A stretch of 64,000 bases of DNA from Ohtaekwangia kribbensis (GCF_042676245.1 NZ_JBHTKA010000016.1:372001-436000); one strand, 5' to 3'. Positions 25,865 to 35,952 are shown, counted from the stretch's first letter. Program-made: numbers and translations. Notes: generated by a model not told the origin, from the letters alone.

Positions 25865-28195
25865 ATGATTCTCAGAACTATCCTATGCTGCACGATCATC
25901 ACGTGCATTTCAATTTCTGTGCGTGCACAGGAAATTGCCAAACCTTATGCTGATCTTTCAGAGTATGTAAACCCGTTGATCGGCACTGCCTCTACACATG
26001 CATTGTCCAATGGTAACACATATCCTGCTATAGCATTGCCATGGGCTATGAACTTCTGGATGCCACAAACCGGACCGATGGGCGATGGCTGGGCGTATAC
26101 CTATACGGCCAACAAGATAAAGGGCTTCAAGCAAACGCATCAGCCTTCACCGTGGATGAATGACTATGGTCAGTTTTCCATTATGCCAGTAACCGGTAAA
26201 TTGAGACTTAAGGAAGAAGAACGCGCCAGCTGGTTCTCGCATAAAGCTGAAGTTGCCAAACCCTATTATTATAGTGTATACCTCGCAGATCATAATGTTA
26301 CGACTGAATTAACACCCACCGAGCGTGCTGCATTTTTCCGGTTTACATTTCCGAAATCAGATTCGTCCTATATCGTGGTGGATGCGTTTGACAAGGGCTC
26401 CTATATCAAAATTATACCGGATCAAAAGAAGATCATTGGTTATACTACACGCAACAGTGGTGGTGTGCCGCAGAATTTCAAAAATTACTTTGTTATATAC
26501 TTCGACAAACCCTTTGCATCCGCGAAGACCTGGAATAAATATCAGCTTCAGCAAGGTGTGGAATTTACCGGTGATCATGCCGGTGCTGTTATTGGTTTCA
26601 AGACTTCGGTTGGTGAACAGGTGCATGTGCGTGTAGCCTCATCGTTTATCAGCTTCGAACAGGCCGAGCTTAACCTGAAAGAGATCGGCAACGACAACTT
26701 TGAGACCGTAAAACAAAAAGGACAAGCTGCCTGGAATAAAGAGCTTAGCCGTATCGTTGTAGAAGGCGGTACAGAAGATCAGTTGCGTACATTCTATTCG
26801 TGCCTGTATCGTTCATTACTTTTCCCGCGCAAGTTTTATGAGCTTGATGCTTCCGGTAAAGTAGTACACTATAGTCCGTATAACGGGCAAGTATTGCCAG
26901 GCTATATGTTTACCGATACTGGTTTCTGGGATACATTCCGTTCATTGTTCCCGTTCCTCAACCTGATGTACCCGGAGCTGAGTGCACACATGCAGGAAGG
27001 ATTGGTAAACGCCTATAAAGAAGGAGGATGGTTGCCGGAGTGGGCAAGCCCGGGCTATCGCAATGTTATGATCGGATCGAACTCTGCATCGATCGTATCG
27101 GATGCCTATATAAAAGGAATGCGTGGTTATGATATCAATGCACTCTATGAAGCTGCATTGAAGAATGCAAACAACGAAGGACCGCTTACTGCTGTAGGTC
27201 GCGCAGGTGTAAAAGACTATAATACGCTAGGCTATGTTCCGTATGATGGTGGTGTGAATGAAAATGCAGCGCGTACGCTTGAGTATGCGTATGATGACTT
27301 CGCAATCTATCAATTAGCAAAAGCATTGAACAAGCCTAAAAAAGAAATTGACTTGTTTGCCAAGCGTTGCCAGAATTACCGTAATCTCTTTGATAAGCAA
27401 ACCGGCTTGATGCGTGGCAAGAATAAGAATGGTACATTTCAATCGCCATTCAATCCGTTCAAATGGGGCGATGCGTTTACAGAGGGTAACAGCTGGCATT
27501 ATACCTGGTCAGTGTTTCATGATGTACAGGGATTGATTGACCTGATGGGAGGCAAAGAAAAGTTTGCTATGAAACTTGATTCCGTATTCACGCTGGCTCC
27601 TGTATTTGATGACAGCTACTATGGATCCGTAATCCATGAGATACGTGAGATGCAGATTGCAGATATGGGGCAGTACGCACACGGCAATCAACCGATACAA
27701 CACATGATATACCTGTATAATTATGCGGGTCAGCCGTGGAAAGCGCAACAGTGGGTACGCGAAACCATGAACAAACTATATTTACCGACACCGGATGGTT
27801 ATTGTGGCGATGAGGATAACGGACAAACTTCTGCCTGGTATGTTTTCTCAGCGCTGGGATTTTACCCGGTGTGTCCTGCCACGGATCAATATATACTGGG
27901 GACACCATTCTTCAAGAAAGCTACATTACATTTAGAGAACGGCAAGCAGGTGGTAATCAATGCACCGGCCAACAGTAAAGAGAATTACTATATAGCTTCG
28001 TCATCAATCAACGGACAGACCTTTACACGAAGCTGGATAACCCACCAGGAATTAACCAATGGTGCTACCCTTGACTTCACGATGGCGGCACAGCCGAACA
28101 AACAGCGCGGTATAGCAGCAGAAGATGTTCCGTATTCGTTCTCGCTTGAGAAGAAGGCGGAGGAAGTGAAAGGTGGAAAGAAAAGTAAGAAGTAA
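25865..28195 (+). CDS. GH92 alpha-mannosidase, first of two
   Basis: 776 residues from ATG 25865 (MILRTILCC); the frame opens earlier at a TTG (25850), but the ATG gives a clean signal peptide ending SVRAQ. The N-terminal beta-sandwich begins YVNPLIGT, the GH92 hallmark, and the (alpha/alpha)6 domain includes DTGFWDTFRSLFP, EGNSWHYTWSVFHD and CGDEDNGQTSAWYVFSALGFYPV, which carries the calcium/catalytic carboxylates. GH92 enzymes are Ca2+-dependent exo-alpha-mannosidases acting on high-mannose N-glycans or fungal mannan. It is tandem with a second GH92 ten to thirty bases downstream, but the two are clearly divergent, so they may split linkages between them. Confidence 0.95.
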   Translation: MILRTILCCTIITCISISVRAQEIAKPYADLSEYVNPLIGTASTHALSNGNTYPAIALPWAMNFWMPQTGPMGDGWAYTYTANKIKGFKQTHQPSPWMNDYGQFSIMPVTGKLRLKEEERASWFSHKAEVAKPYYYSVYLADHNVTTELTPTERAAFFRFTFPKSDSSYIVVDAFDKGSYIKIIPDQKKIIGYTTRNSGGVPQNFKNYFVIYFDKPFASAKTWNKYQLQQGVEFTGDHAGAVIGFKTSVGEQVHVRVASSFISFEQAELNLKEIGNDNFETVKQKGQAAWNKELSRIVVEGGTEDQLRTFYSCLYRSLLFPRKFYELDASGKVVHYSPYNGQVLPGYMFTDTGFWDTFRSLFPFLNLMYPELSAHMQEGLVNAYKEGGWLPEWASPGYRNVMIGSNSASIVSDAYIKGMRGYDINALYEAALKNANNEGPLTAVGRAGVKDYNTLGYVPYDGGVNENAARTLEYAYDDFAIYQLAKALNKPKKEIDLFAKRCQNYRNLFDKQTGLMRGKNKNGTFQSPFNPFKWGDAFTEGNSWHYTWSVFHDVQGLIDLMGGKEKFAMKLDSVFTLAPVFDDSYYGSVIHEIREMQIADMGQYAHGNQPIQHMIYLYNYAGQPWKAQQWVRETMNKLYLPTPDGYCGDEDNGQTSAWYVFSALGFYPVCPATDQYILGTPFFKKATLHLENGKQVVINAPANSKENYYIASSSINGQTFTRSWITHQELTNGATLDFTMAAQPNKQRGIAAEDVPYSFSLEKKAEEVKGGKKSKK

Positions 28196-28226
28196 GTCTA
28201 TTTAAATGCCTCAAGTTAGTTTTGTG

Positions 28227-30521
28227 ATGATGATTCGAAAATTGGTTTTTGTGTTCTTTGTGTTTGTGGCGTGCAGCCGTACCGTTGCACAGGACAACCT
28301 GATCCAGCATGTGAATCCGTTAATCGGTACGCATAAGATGGGGCACACCTATCCCGGAGCTACTGTTCCGTTTGGAATGGTGCAATTGAGTCCGGAGACG
28401 GATACGATACCGTATGAAGTGGACGATCATTACAACCCGCTGGTATATAAATATTGCGCGGGGTATCAGTATGATGATCCTACCATTGTCGGTTTTAGTC
28501 ACACGCACTTTAGCGGTACCGGGCATTCTGATCTGGGCGATTTTCTGATCATGCCTGCTGCGGGTAAACTTCAGTTGAATCCAGGCACCGAACAAAATCC
28601 GAAAAGTGGTTTTCGTTCTGCTTTCTCACATAGCAACGAGCAGGCTGCTCCAAATTACTATAAAGTAAAACTGGATGATGATAACATTGTAGCGGAGCTC
28701 ACCACCACTAATCGTGTAGGCTTTCATCAATATACTTTTCCGCAGAGTGATGAAGCTCATATTATACTCGACCTGATGTATGGCATCTACAACCATGCTG
28801 ATAAAAATGTATGGACGTTTGTTCGAGTTGAAAATGATACGCTGATAACGGGCTATCGCCAGACAAATGGCTGGGCTCGTACACGCACGGTATATTTTGC
28901 CATGACGTTTTCGAAACCGATAAAGCAATACGGTATGAAAGATTTTTCGAAGCCGAATGTATATAAAGGTTTCTGGCGGAAATTCGATCAGACGAAAAAT
29001 TTTCCAGATATAGCAGGCGAGCAGATCAGGATGTACTTCGATTTTCAAACCAAAGAAGGAGAGAAGATCAAAATCAAATTCGCATTGTCACCAGTGAATA
29101 TGAAAGGCGCGTTGGCGAATCTGCAATCTGAACTCCCGCATTGGGATTTTGAAAGAGCAAAACGCGAAGGACAACAACAATGGGAACGTGAACTGCAACG
29201 TGTAAAAGTAAAAGCACTGAACCGAAATGACTTGGTGAATTTTTACACCGCGATGTACCACACGTTTCTTGGCCCGACAACCTATATGGATATTGACGGC
29301 TTGTATCGCGGACTCGATCAGAGCAATCACGAAGCGAAAGGATTTATAAACTATACTACATTTTCATTGTGGGATACGTATCGCGCGCTGCATCCGCTGT
29401 TCAATGTTATACAGCCAAAGCGTAACAGCGATATGGTAAGTTCCATGATGGTGCATTATGATCAGAGCGTTCATAAAATGTTGCCGGTGTGGTCGCATCA
29501 TGCCAACGAGAACTGGTGTATGATCGGCTACCACAGTGTTTCTGTAATTGCCGATGCCGTGATCAAAGGAAATTACCAGGGCGATGCTCACCAGGCGTTG
29601 GAAGCATGTGTTGCTACGGCCCGCCACAAATCATACGATGGTATAGAATACTATATGCAGCTTGGCTATGTTCCGGAAGACAAAAACAGTTCATCAGTTT
29701 CAAAAACATTGGAGTATGCTTATGACGACTGGTGTATTGCACAAATGGCGAAGAAGCTCGATCGTCCTGCTATATATGAAGAGTTTATGAAGCGCTCACA
29801 GAACTGGAAAAATGTATACGATGTATCAACAGGCTACATGCGTCCAAAGTTGAGCGATGGTAAATTCAGGAAGGAGTTTGATGTATTGAGCACACATGGA
29901 CAGGGATTCATTGAAGGCAACGCGTGGAATTATAGCTTGTATGTGCCACATGATCCGGAGCAGATGATTGCTGCGATGGGGGGGAAGAAACGTTTTGTAC
30001 AACATCTCGATTCTCTCTTTACCATGAATCTGCCGGATGAATTCTTCGCGCACACGGAAGACATAACACGTGAGGGCATCATTGGTAATTATGTACATGG
30101 CAATGAACCTGCACATCATGCGGCGTATCTCTATAATTGGACCAATCAGCCATGGAAAACGCAAGAGCGTGTGCGTATGATTCTCAAGAAACAATATCAA
30201 CCAACCCCCGATGGTTTGGGTGGTAATGATGACTGCGGCCAGATGAGTGCCTGGTATATATTTACTTCACTGGGCTTTTACCCGGTAGCGCCCGGCTCTG
30301 ATCAATACGCACTGGGAAGTCCTGCAATACAATCAGCTACCATTGCCTTGGAGAATGGAAAGACATTCGAGATTGAAGCGGTTAATCAAAGCGACAAGAA
30401 TGTATATGTACAGAAGGTGTTGCTGAACGATAAACCCCTAACGCGGCTTTACCTGACGCACGATGACATCGTGAAAGGCGGCAAGCTTACATTCTATATG
30501 AGTGCAAAGCCGAAGAAGTAA
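28227..30521 (+). CDS. GH92 alpha-mannosidase, second of two
   Basis: 764 residues from ATG 28227 (MMIRKLVFVFF), chosen because the earlier ATG (28206) would put seven extra polar residues before the signal peptide. The signal segment ends VACSRTVAQ and could be cleaved after AQ or lipidated at Cys. GH92 landmarks: HVNPLIGTHKMGHTYPGA, FSHTHFSGTGHSD, SLWDTYRALHPLF, IEGNAWNYSLYVPHD and GNDDCGQMSAWYIFTSLGFYPV. The presence of the FSHTHFSGTG segment, which the first copy lacks in this form, suggests different subsite architecture. It ends the GH29-BSP-GH92-GH92 cluster and is followed by a structured intergenic region. Confidence 0.95.
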   Translation: MMIRKLVFVFFVFVACSRTVAQDNLIQHVNPLIGTHKMGHTYPGATVPFGMVQLSPETDTIPYEVDDHYNPLVYKYCAGYQYDDPTIVGFSHTHFSGTGHSDLGDFLIMPAAGKLQLNPGTEQNPKSGFRSAFSHSNEQAAPNYYKVKLDDDNIVAELTTTNRVGFHQYTFPQSDEAHIILDLMYGIYNHADKNVWTFVRVENDTLITGYRQTNGWARTRTVYFAMTFSKPIKQYGMKDFSKPNVYKGFWRKFDQTKNFPDIAGEQIRMYFDFQTKEGEKIKIKFALSPVNMKGALANLQSELPHWDFERAKREGQQQWERELQRVKVKALNRNDLVNFYTAMYHTFLGPTTYMDIDGLYRGLDQSNHEAKGFINYTTFSLWDTYRALHPLFNVIQPKRNSDMVSSMMVHYDQSVHKMLPVWSHHANENWCMIGYHSVSVIADAVIKGNYQGDAHQALEACVATARHKSYDGIEYYMQLGYVPEDKNSSSVSKTLEYAYDDWCIAQMAKKLDRPAIYEEFMKRSQNWKNVYDVSTGYMRPKLSDGKFRKEFDVLSTHGQGFIEGNAWNYSLYVPHDPEQMIAAMGGKKRFVQHLDSLFTMNLPDEFFAHTEDITREGIIGNYVHGNEPAHHAAYLYNWTNQPWKTQERVRMILKKQYQPTPDGLGGNDDCGQMSAWYIFTSLGFYPVAPGSDQYALGSPAIQSATIALENGKTFEIEAVNQSDKNVYVQKVLLNDKPLTRLYLTHDDIVKGGKLTFYMSAKPKK

Positions 30522-30548
30522 TTAATTGCAGATTGATTTAGGGATTCG

Positions 30549-30600
30549 CCCGGCTTTCTTTACATCTATAGGGGGGCTCCTATAAAAAGCAAGGCCGGGG
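30549..30600 (+). other. Nested inverted repeat after the GH92 genes
   Basis: Outer arms CCCGGCTT / AAGGCCGGG and inner arms TATAGG / CCTATA around GGGGCT form a two-level stem-loop. It starts 28 bases after the GH92 stop. It may be a transcript-end structure. Confidence 0.4.
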
Positions 30601-30726
30601 TCCATAATACGTTGAGTATACTTCATACTTCATGTAGCAGTTTAGAGAAAAGGTTAATTCGTTAGGGTCCCGGTCCTTGTTTTCTTAAACTGCATTTGTC
30701 ATAGCTTCACTGTATCGAATTGAAAT

Positions 30727-30760
30727 AAAAAATCCCCTGCGGTTCTCACAGGGGATTTTT
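30727..30760. terminator. Bidirectional terminator between GH92 and GMC genes
   Basis: Perfect arms AAAAATCCCCTG and CAGGGGATTTTT with a nine-base loop, giving a T-run in both directions. It lies between the convergent GH92 (plus) and GMC oxidoreductase (minus) genes. Confidence 0.85.
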
Positions 30761-30780
30761 ACTTTTAAAGTATATATCAG

Positions 30781-32487
30781 TTATGCCTTCACATTCTTCA
30801 CAGCATAGTCAACCGCACGTGCTGACAACGCCATATAGGTGAGTGACGGATTTTGTGTTGATGTCGAAGTCATGCAGGCGCCATCCGTTACAAAAACATT
30901 TTTGCAGGCGTGAAGCTGATTCCATTCATTTAACAAGGATGTCTTCGGATCGCGTCCCATGCGTACACCACCCATCTCGTGAATATCAAGCCCCGGAGCC
31001 TGCTTCGAATCGAATGTCTGTATATTCTTGAAACCCGCTTTGGTATACATCTCCGTAAGCTGCTCATGGAAGTCTTTGATCATTTTTTCATCGTTGTCAT
31101 CATACGCGATGGAAATTTTCAGTTGAGGCATTCCCCATTCATCTTTCGCAGTCGGATCGAGTGCAACGTAGTTGGTTTCTTTCGGAATGGTTTCGCCCAT
31201 CATGTGCGAGCCTACACGCCACGGACCTAATTTAGTCTGCGCCAGTTTCTCTTTCAGTGAAACGCCCAGGCCGTCATTGTCCATTTCGTTATAACGACTT
31301 GAATCGAAGCCGGCAGCATATCCGCGAAGAAAATCAGTTTCCTGTTTGAATACATTCCGGAAGCGAGGTATATATCCGCTGGTTGGTCTACGGCCCTTCG
31401 TAGTCGAATCCATGAATTCTCCATCATACTCAGCAGAGATTCGTGCACGATAATTATGGAACGCTACATATTTACCCAGCAAGCCGTTATCGTTACCTAA
31501 ACCATTCTGGAAACGGTTTGACTTGGAATTTAAAAGTATAAGATTGGTATTGAGTGCAGCAGCATTTACAAAGATGATTGGTGCATAGTATTCAACCGAG
31601 TCTTTCGTCAGGGTATCAATAACCTGTACACCTATAGCTTTACCTTTTGCTTCATCGTAAATGATCGAATGTACGATGGAGTTAGGACGCAGCGTAAGTT
31701 TACCGGTACGTGCTGCCCATGGTAATGTAGAAGCATTGCTGCTGAAGTATCCTCCAAAAGGACAACCTCGCTGACAAAGTACACGATGCTGACATTGCGT
31801 ACGACCCTGCTCAAGATGTATTGGTTGCGGATCAGTAATGTGCGCACAACGCGCAATGATCACGTGGCGATTGCCATAGTGTTTTGCTAATTGTTCCTTG
31901 AAATGTTTTTCAACACAGGTAAGTTCTATAGGAGGAAGGAATTCTCCATCCGGTAATTCTGCCAGGCCATCTCTGTTACCAGATATACCCGCGAACTTCT
32001 CTACGTGGCTATACCAGGATGCCAGATCTTTATAGCGTATCGGCCAGTCAACAGCAAAGCCATCGCGCTTCGGTCCTTCAAAATCAAATTCGCTCCAGCG
32101 TTGTGTTTGTCTTGCCCAGAGTAAAGATTTACCACCCACCTGGTATCCGCGGATCCAGTCGAACGGTTTATCCTGTACATACGGATGCTCTTTATCCTTC
32201 ACAAAGAAATGCATGGCATCTTCACGGAACGCATAGCATTTACTTACCACCGGGTTCTCTTGTTGTATCTCAAACGGAATTTGTCCGCGGTGTTTAAACT
32301 CCCACGGCATCATGTTGGTGGTCGGGTAGTCAACGTTATGTTTTACATCACGGCCGCGTTCCAGCACGAGTGTCTTCAATCCTCGTTCGGTAAGTTCTTT
32401 TGCAGACCAGCCACCACTTATACCAGAGCCGATCACGATCGCATCGTAACTGCGTTCTTTCTTGCTGTCAATATTCAGATTCGCCAT
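30781..32487 (-). CDS. GMC-family FAD-dependent oxidoreductase
   Basis: 568 residues. The N-terminal FAD-binding motif is VIGSGISGG (18-26), followed by LVLERG. The C-terminus has HEMGGVRMG, with the expected catalytic His, and TQNPSLTYMALSAR, with the second active-site residue Asn. These mark the glucose-methanol-choline family, specifically the group that pairs with a small gluconate-2-dehydrogenase subunit-3-like protein, here encoded five bases upstream. It probably oxidises a sugar or sugar acid in the periplasm and passes electrons to the respiratory chain. The large subunit itself shows no clear signal peptide, so export with the signal-bearing small subunit is likely. A cysteine-bearing segment (CQHRVLCQRGCPFGG) is present as in bacterial relatives. 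Confidence 0.92.
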   Translation of the reverse strand: MANLNIDSKKERSYDAIVIGSGISGGWSAKELTERGLKTLVLERGRDVKHNVDYPTTNMMPWEFKHRGQIPFEIQQENPVVSKCYAFREDAMHFFVKDKEHPYVQDKPFDWIRGYQVGGKSLLWARQTQRWSEFDFEGPKRDGFAVDWPIRYKDLASWYSHVEKFAGISGNRDGLAELPDGEFLPPIELTCVEKHFKEQLAKHYGNRHVIIARCAHITDPQPIHLEQGRTQCQHRVLCQRGCPFGGYFSSNASTLPWAARTGKLTLRPNSIVHSIIYDEAKGKAIGVQVIDTLTKDSVEYYAPIIFVNAAALNTNLILLNSKSNRFQNGLGNDNGLLGKYVAFHNYRARISAEYDGEFMDSTTKGRRPTSGYIPRFRNVFKQETDFLRGYAAGFDSSRYNEMDNDGLGVSLKEKLAQTKLGPWRVGSHMMGETIPKETNYVALDPTAKDEWGMPQLKISIAYDDNDEKMIKDFHEQLTEMYTKAGFKNIQTFDSKQAPGLDIHEMGGVRMGRDPKTSLLNEWNQLHACKNVFVTDGACMTSTSTQNPSLTYMALSARAVDYAVKNVKA

Positions 32488-32492
32488 GAGTG

Positions 32493-33038
32493 TTATGCAG
32501 GTTTTGTTTCAGCTACCGGTATACATCCTTTAAAGTTGGGACCCGGAATTAACTGATAAGGTTTTATGTCGGTTAAGAAATGTTGTGAGGCTGTATAGCC
32601 CTGCACGGTATATTGCCGCGTACGGGAGTAGAATGTTTTGACCTCTTCAGGAAGATTGTCTTTATCTTTTTCGATTGCAGTAAGAATCTGCAGGCGTTCT
32701 TCCGGAGAAGCTTTGAGGAAAGATTTACCTCCTATTTTTTTTGCTGTGTCGTTGAAGGAGCGCAGACCCTTCATGTATTTATCCTGCTCGGCTTTATCGA
32801 GGCAGTCATCGACCATTACAAATGTAAACAGATGAGCACCGACAGCTTTGGCGCCCGGTGTATCCGTTGCAGGGATGATCGTTTCAGCAATTTCTGCGAG
32901 CAGTTCTTCATCATCTCCATTTACATCAAGATGACCTAGTGCGATGGATACTTTTTTGGGATCCACACCACACGCGGGTAAAAGTATGGCGCCCGCAGTG
33001 GCCATGGCAAGTTGTTTTAAAACCAGACGTCTGTTCAT
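32493..33038 (-). CDS. Gluconate 2-dehydrogenase subunit 3 family protein
   Basis: 181 residues with a twin-arginine-like start (MNRRLVLKQLAMATAGAILLPAC) that also contains a lipobox at Cys23. The body matches the subunit-3 family: LLAEIAETIIPATDTPGAKAVG, FVMVDDCLDKAEQDKYMKGL. In this family the small subunit carries the export signal and chaperones the FAD subunit to the periplasm. The GMC gene starts five bases downstream, so the two form a complex. A minus-strand sulfatase gene lies about 87 bases upstream; it may be in the same transcript. Confidence 0.9.
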   Translation of the reverse strand: MNRRLVLKQLAMATAGAILLPACGVDPKKVSIALGHLDVNGDDEELLAEIAETIIPATDTPGAKAVGAHLFTFVMVDDCLDKAEQDKYMKGLRSFNDTAKKIGGKSFLKASPEERLQILTAIEKDKDNLPEEVKTFYSRTRQYTVQGYTASQHFLTDIKPYQLIPGPNFKGCIPVAETKPA

Positions 33039-33125
33039 GTTTTTGAATGCGGTTAGGTGCGGTTCAAGTGATTCGAAAGATATAACTTCTTGTCGAAATT
33101 AATCGTTCCGCGTACCATTTTACTC

Positions 33126-34721
33126 TTAATAGGTGCCCTGGTATAGATGGTCGTTCTTGCGGCCTTTGATTCGCTTCAGTGGAATTTGCTCCCCGTTCGT
33201 TTCCTCCAGCCACGTCCACATATCGTTACGCAGTCCGGAGGCAATGGAATCATAATCGTGATTACGAATGAGATTGTTTACTTCAAGCGGATCGTTTTGA
33301 AGATCGTACAGTTCATTGATGCCCCATACACCGTGATTGAAAATGTATTTATAGCGGTCGGTGCGAACGCCAAATATAGTGGGCGTCTGCGGAAAGGCAT
33401 CTTCCCAGTAATATTCGTAAAAGACTTTGTCGCGCCACGCCACCTGTTTTTGTTGCAACAAGTTTGTGAACGACATGCCCTGCATCTGTTCCGGCTTTTC
33501 AACACCGGCCAGTTCCAGAATGGTAGGCGCTATATCAATGTTCTGAACGAGCTGGGTAATTTTTGTTTCCGGCTCAATCATCTCCGGGCACCACACGAGC
33601 AGTGGCACGCGCATGGATTCTTCATACATGTGGCGTTTGTCGATCAAGCCATGTTCACCAAATGAAAAACCATTGTCGCCCATATAGATCACCATCGTAG
33701 ATTTATCCAGTCCTGTTTCTTTCAGATAGGCAAGCATGCGCCCTATATTTTCATCGATGCCGAGCAGCACTTCGAGGTACTGTCTGTAAAAATCATCGAA
33801 CTCAATTTGGCCGTTATACATGTGGTCGACACCGTGCCAGCTATACCGCTGCCTGCGTACCCACTCGGGTATATCGCGCAGATTTACCTGGAGTGGTTTT
33901 TCTGTCGGTAATTGTTTCTTTCCTAAAGCGTATGTTTTGCTTGTGTCGGTTGCCGTAAGAAACATAGACGGAGGATAGTCGATCTTCTGATCTTTATATT
34001 TACCCTGATGGCGTTTGGCCGGCATGAACTCAGCATGAACGGCTTTGTTGGACAGGTATAGGAAGAACGGTTTCTGCTGTTCGCGATTCTTCAACCACTC
34101 CAGCGCATGATCTGTGAGAACATCCGTTATATAGCTGCTGTCACTATAGGTTACCTGCTTTCCGTTTACATTCAATACGGGATTATAATATACACCTTGT
34201 CCTTTGAAACTTACCCAGTGATCAAATCCTTTTTGAGGTTTGTCATCCTGATCACCCATGTGCCATTTGCCGAAGAAGCTCGTCTGGTAGCCCGCCAGTT
34301 GTAAATACTGGGGGAACATCTTGAGTCCTTCCGGCATGGGAGCCTGGTTATCGACAATGGTATGCGTGTGTGCATATTGCCCGGTAAGAATAGAAGCACG
34401 ACTTGGTGAGCACAGTGCAGTACTTACAAACGCATTCACACAGTGTGCTCCCTCATGTGCAAGTCTGTCGAGATTCGGAGTTTGAAGGCCCGGCACTTTA
34501 CCGGTGAAGCCCATGAAATCATGCCGGTGATCGTCTGACAAAATGAAAATTACATTTCTTGGTTTTACGCCATTTACCTTTTTAACAGCAATCTCTTCCG
34601 CCTGCGGTGTTGCATATTTTTTCTCTTCGCATCCGCTGATACCAAGAAGTATACTGCCCAGAAGAATGATCAGCGTTGCTGTGTAAGCGCTGCTATTTCG
34701 TATATTCACTCGGTGTGTCAT
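33126..34721 (-). CDS. S1-family sulfatase lipoprotein
   Basis: 531 residues from ATG 34721 (MTHRVNIRNS). The frame opens 66 bases earlier, but this start gives a proper lipoprotein signal with GISGC (Cys31). Motifs: metal-binding DDHRHD (63-68), catalytic CSPSR (Cys104, to be converted to formylglycine), GKWHMG and MGDNGFSFGEHGL near the middle. The C-terminal part holds YKYIFNHGVWGINELYDLQNDP. Sulfatases of this type remove sulfate esters from glycans. The subfamily and substrate cannot be decided by eye. Its formylglycine-generating partner is not in this window. Context (RhaT divergent, GMC/gluconate DH downstream) suggests a sulfated rhamnose-containing glycan, such as an algal polymer, as one option. 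Confidence 0.9.
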   Translation of the reverse strand: MTHRVNIRNSSAYTATLIILLGSILLGISGCEEKKYATPQAEEIAVKKVNGVKPRNVIFILSDDHRHDFMGFTGKVPGLQTPNLDRLAHEGAHCVNAFVSTALCSPSRASILTGQYAHTHTIVDNQAPMPEGLKMFPQYLQLAGYQTSFFGKWHMGDQDDKPQKGFDHWVSFKGQGVYYNPVLNVNGKQVTYSDSSYITDVLTDHALEWLKNREQQKPFFLYLSNKAVHAEFMPAKRHQGKYKDQKIDYPPSMFLTATDTSKTYALGKKQLPTEKPLQVNLRDIPEWVRRQRYSWHGVDHMYNGQIEFDDFYRQYLEVLLGIDENIGRMLAYLKETGLDKSTMVIYMGDNGFSFGEHGLIDKRHMYEESMRVPLLVWCPEMIEPETKITQLVQNIDIAPTILELAGVEKPEQMQGMSFTNLLQQKQVAWRDKVFYEYYWEDAFPQTPTIFGVRTDRYKYIFNHGVWGINELYDLQNDPLEVNNLIRNHDYDSIASGLRNDMWTWLEETNGEQIPLKRIKGRKNDHLYQGTY

Positions 34722-34896
34722 CCGAAAGTCGGTTGTAAGTTGTAAAGCAAAATACTTTTTCATGCACCCAATACCTAATGCTTTCATGCAGGTGGTATAA
34801 AGCCTGATGCTTGTGGCCGAATGCTATGCCGGCAGGATAGTTCAGGACAGTTTCCCACAATAGAAATGAATCTTTCGGTAAAATAAAATAGTAAGT

Positions 34897-35952
34897 ATGC
34901 AGGTTATCGCAGGTATTATTTATCACTTCATTGGTGGATTCGCTTCGGGAAGTTTCTATATCCCCTATAAGAAAGTAAAAGGTTGGTCGTGGGAAAGTTA
35001 CTGGATTGTAGGTGGCTTGTTCTCATGGTTATTCATTCCTACACTGGCTGCATATCTTACCGTGCCGAACTTCACACAGATCATCAGCAACACCGATGGC
35101 TCCATTATATTCTGGACGTTCTTCATGGGATTATTGTGGGGCATAGGTGGCTTAACGTTTGGTTTAGGCATGCGCTACCTGGGACTTTCATTGGGGATGT
35201 CCGTTATACTTGGATTGACTTCTGCGTTCGGTTCACTCGTGCCTCCGATCTATCGCGATCTGTTTACCAATAGTACCGAACATACATTCAGTGCGATGCT
35301 CAATAGTACTGGTGGACAAGTGGTGCTGGCCGGTGTCGTAGTTTGTCTCACGGGAATTTTCATCTGTGGTCGTGCCGGTATACTAAAGGAAAGAGAACTA
35401 ACCGATGAACAAAAGAAAAACAGTATACAGGAATTTAATCTTTCAAAAGGATTAGTTGTCGCGATTATCTCCGGTATACTTAGTGCCTGTTTTAATTTTG
35501 GTATAGAAGCCGGTAAACCTATGGCAGAAGCGGCTGTAGCGGAAGGCAGTAATCCGCTGTTTCAAAATAATGTAATCTTTGTTGTGTTACTCTGGGGCGG
35601 ACTAACAACCAATTTCGTATGGTGCATGTTGCTGAATATGCGCAACAAAACATTTGGTGACTATACCAATCCATCAACGCCACTACTCAACAACTATATA
35701 TTTGCTGCACTTGCAGGCACCACCTGGTTCCTGCAATTCTTTTTCTATGGCATGGGCGAAAGTAAATTAGGGAACGGTGCCAGCTCGTGGATATTGCACA
35801 TGGCCTTTATTATTCTTATCTCCAGCATGTGGGGCCTCGTGTTAAAAGAATGGCGAGGTGTTAGCAAAAAAACTTTTTCAACCATACTGCTGGGAATTTT
35901 TGTGATCATTCTTTCTGTTATGATCGTTGGATATGGCAACTCGATAGAATAA
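34897..35952 (+). CDS. rhaT: L-rhamnose/H+ symporter, RhaT-like
   Basis: 351 residues with about ten membrane helices. The start YHFIGGFASGSFYIPYKKVKG, WGIGGLTFGLGMRYLGLSLG and the later GILSACFNFGIEAGKPMAEA and WFLQFFFYGMGESKLG are features of RhaT of the drug/metabolite transporter superfamily, including the characteristic Lys in the first loop. It moves L-rhamnose with a proton across the inner membrane. It is divergent from the sulfatase gene. No rhaA/rhaB/rhaD genes are in the window, so only uptake is visible here. It fits with the pectin (rhamnogalacturonan) locus further right. Confidence 0.9.
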   Translation: MQVIAGIIYHFIGGFASGSFYIPYKKVKGWSWESYWIVGGLFSWLFIPTLAAYLTVPNFTQIISNTDGSIIFWTFFMGLLWGIGGLTFGLGMRYLGLSLGMSVILGLTSAFGSLVPPIYRDLFTNSTEHTFSAMLNSTGGQVVLAGVVVCLTGIFICGRAGILKERELTDEQKKNSIQEFNLSKGLVVAIISGILSACFNFGIEAGKPMAEAAVAEGSNPLFQNNVIFVVLLWGGLTTNFVWCMLLNMRNKTFGDYTNPSTPLLNNYIFAALAGTTWFLQFFFYGMGESKLGNGASSWILHMAFIILISSMWGLVLKEWRGVSKKTFSTILLGIFVIILSVMIVGYGNSIE

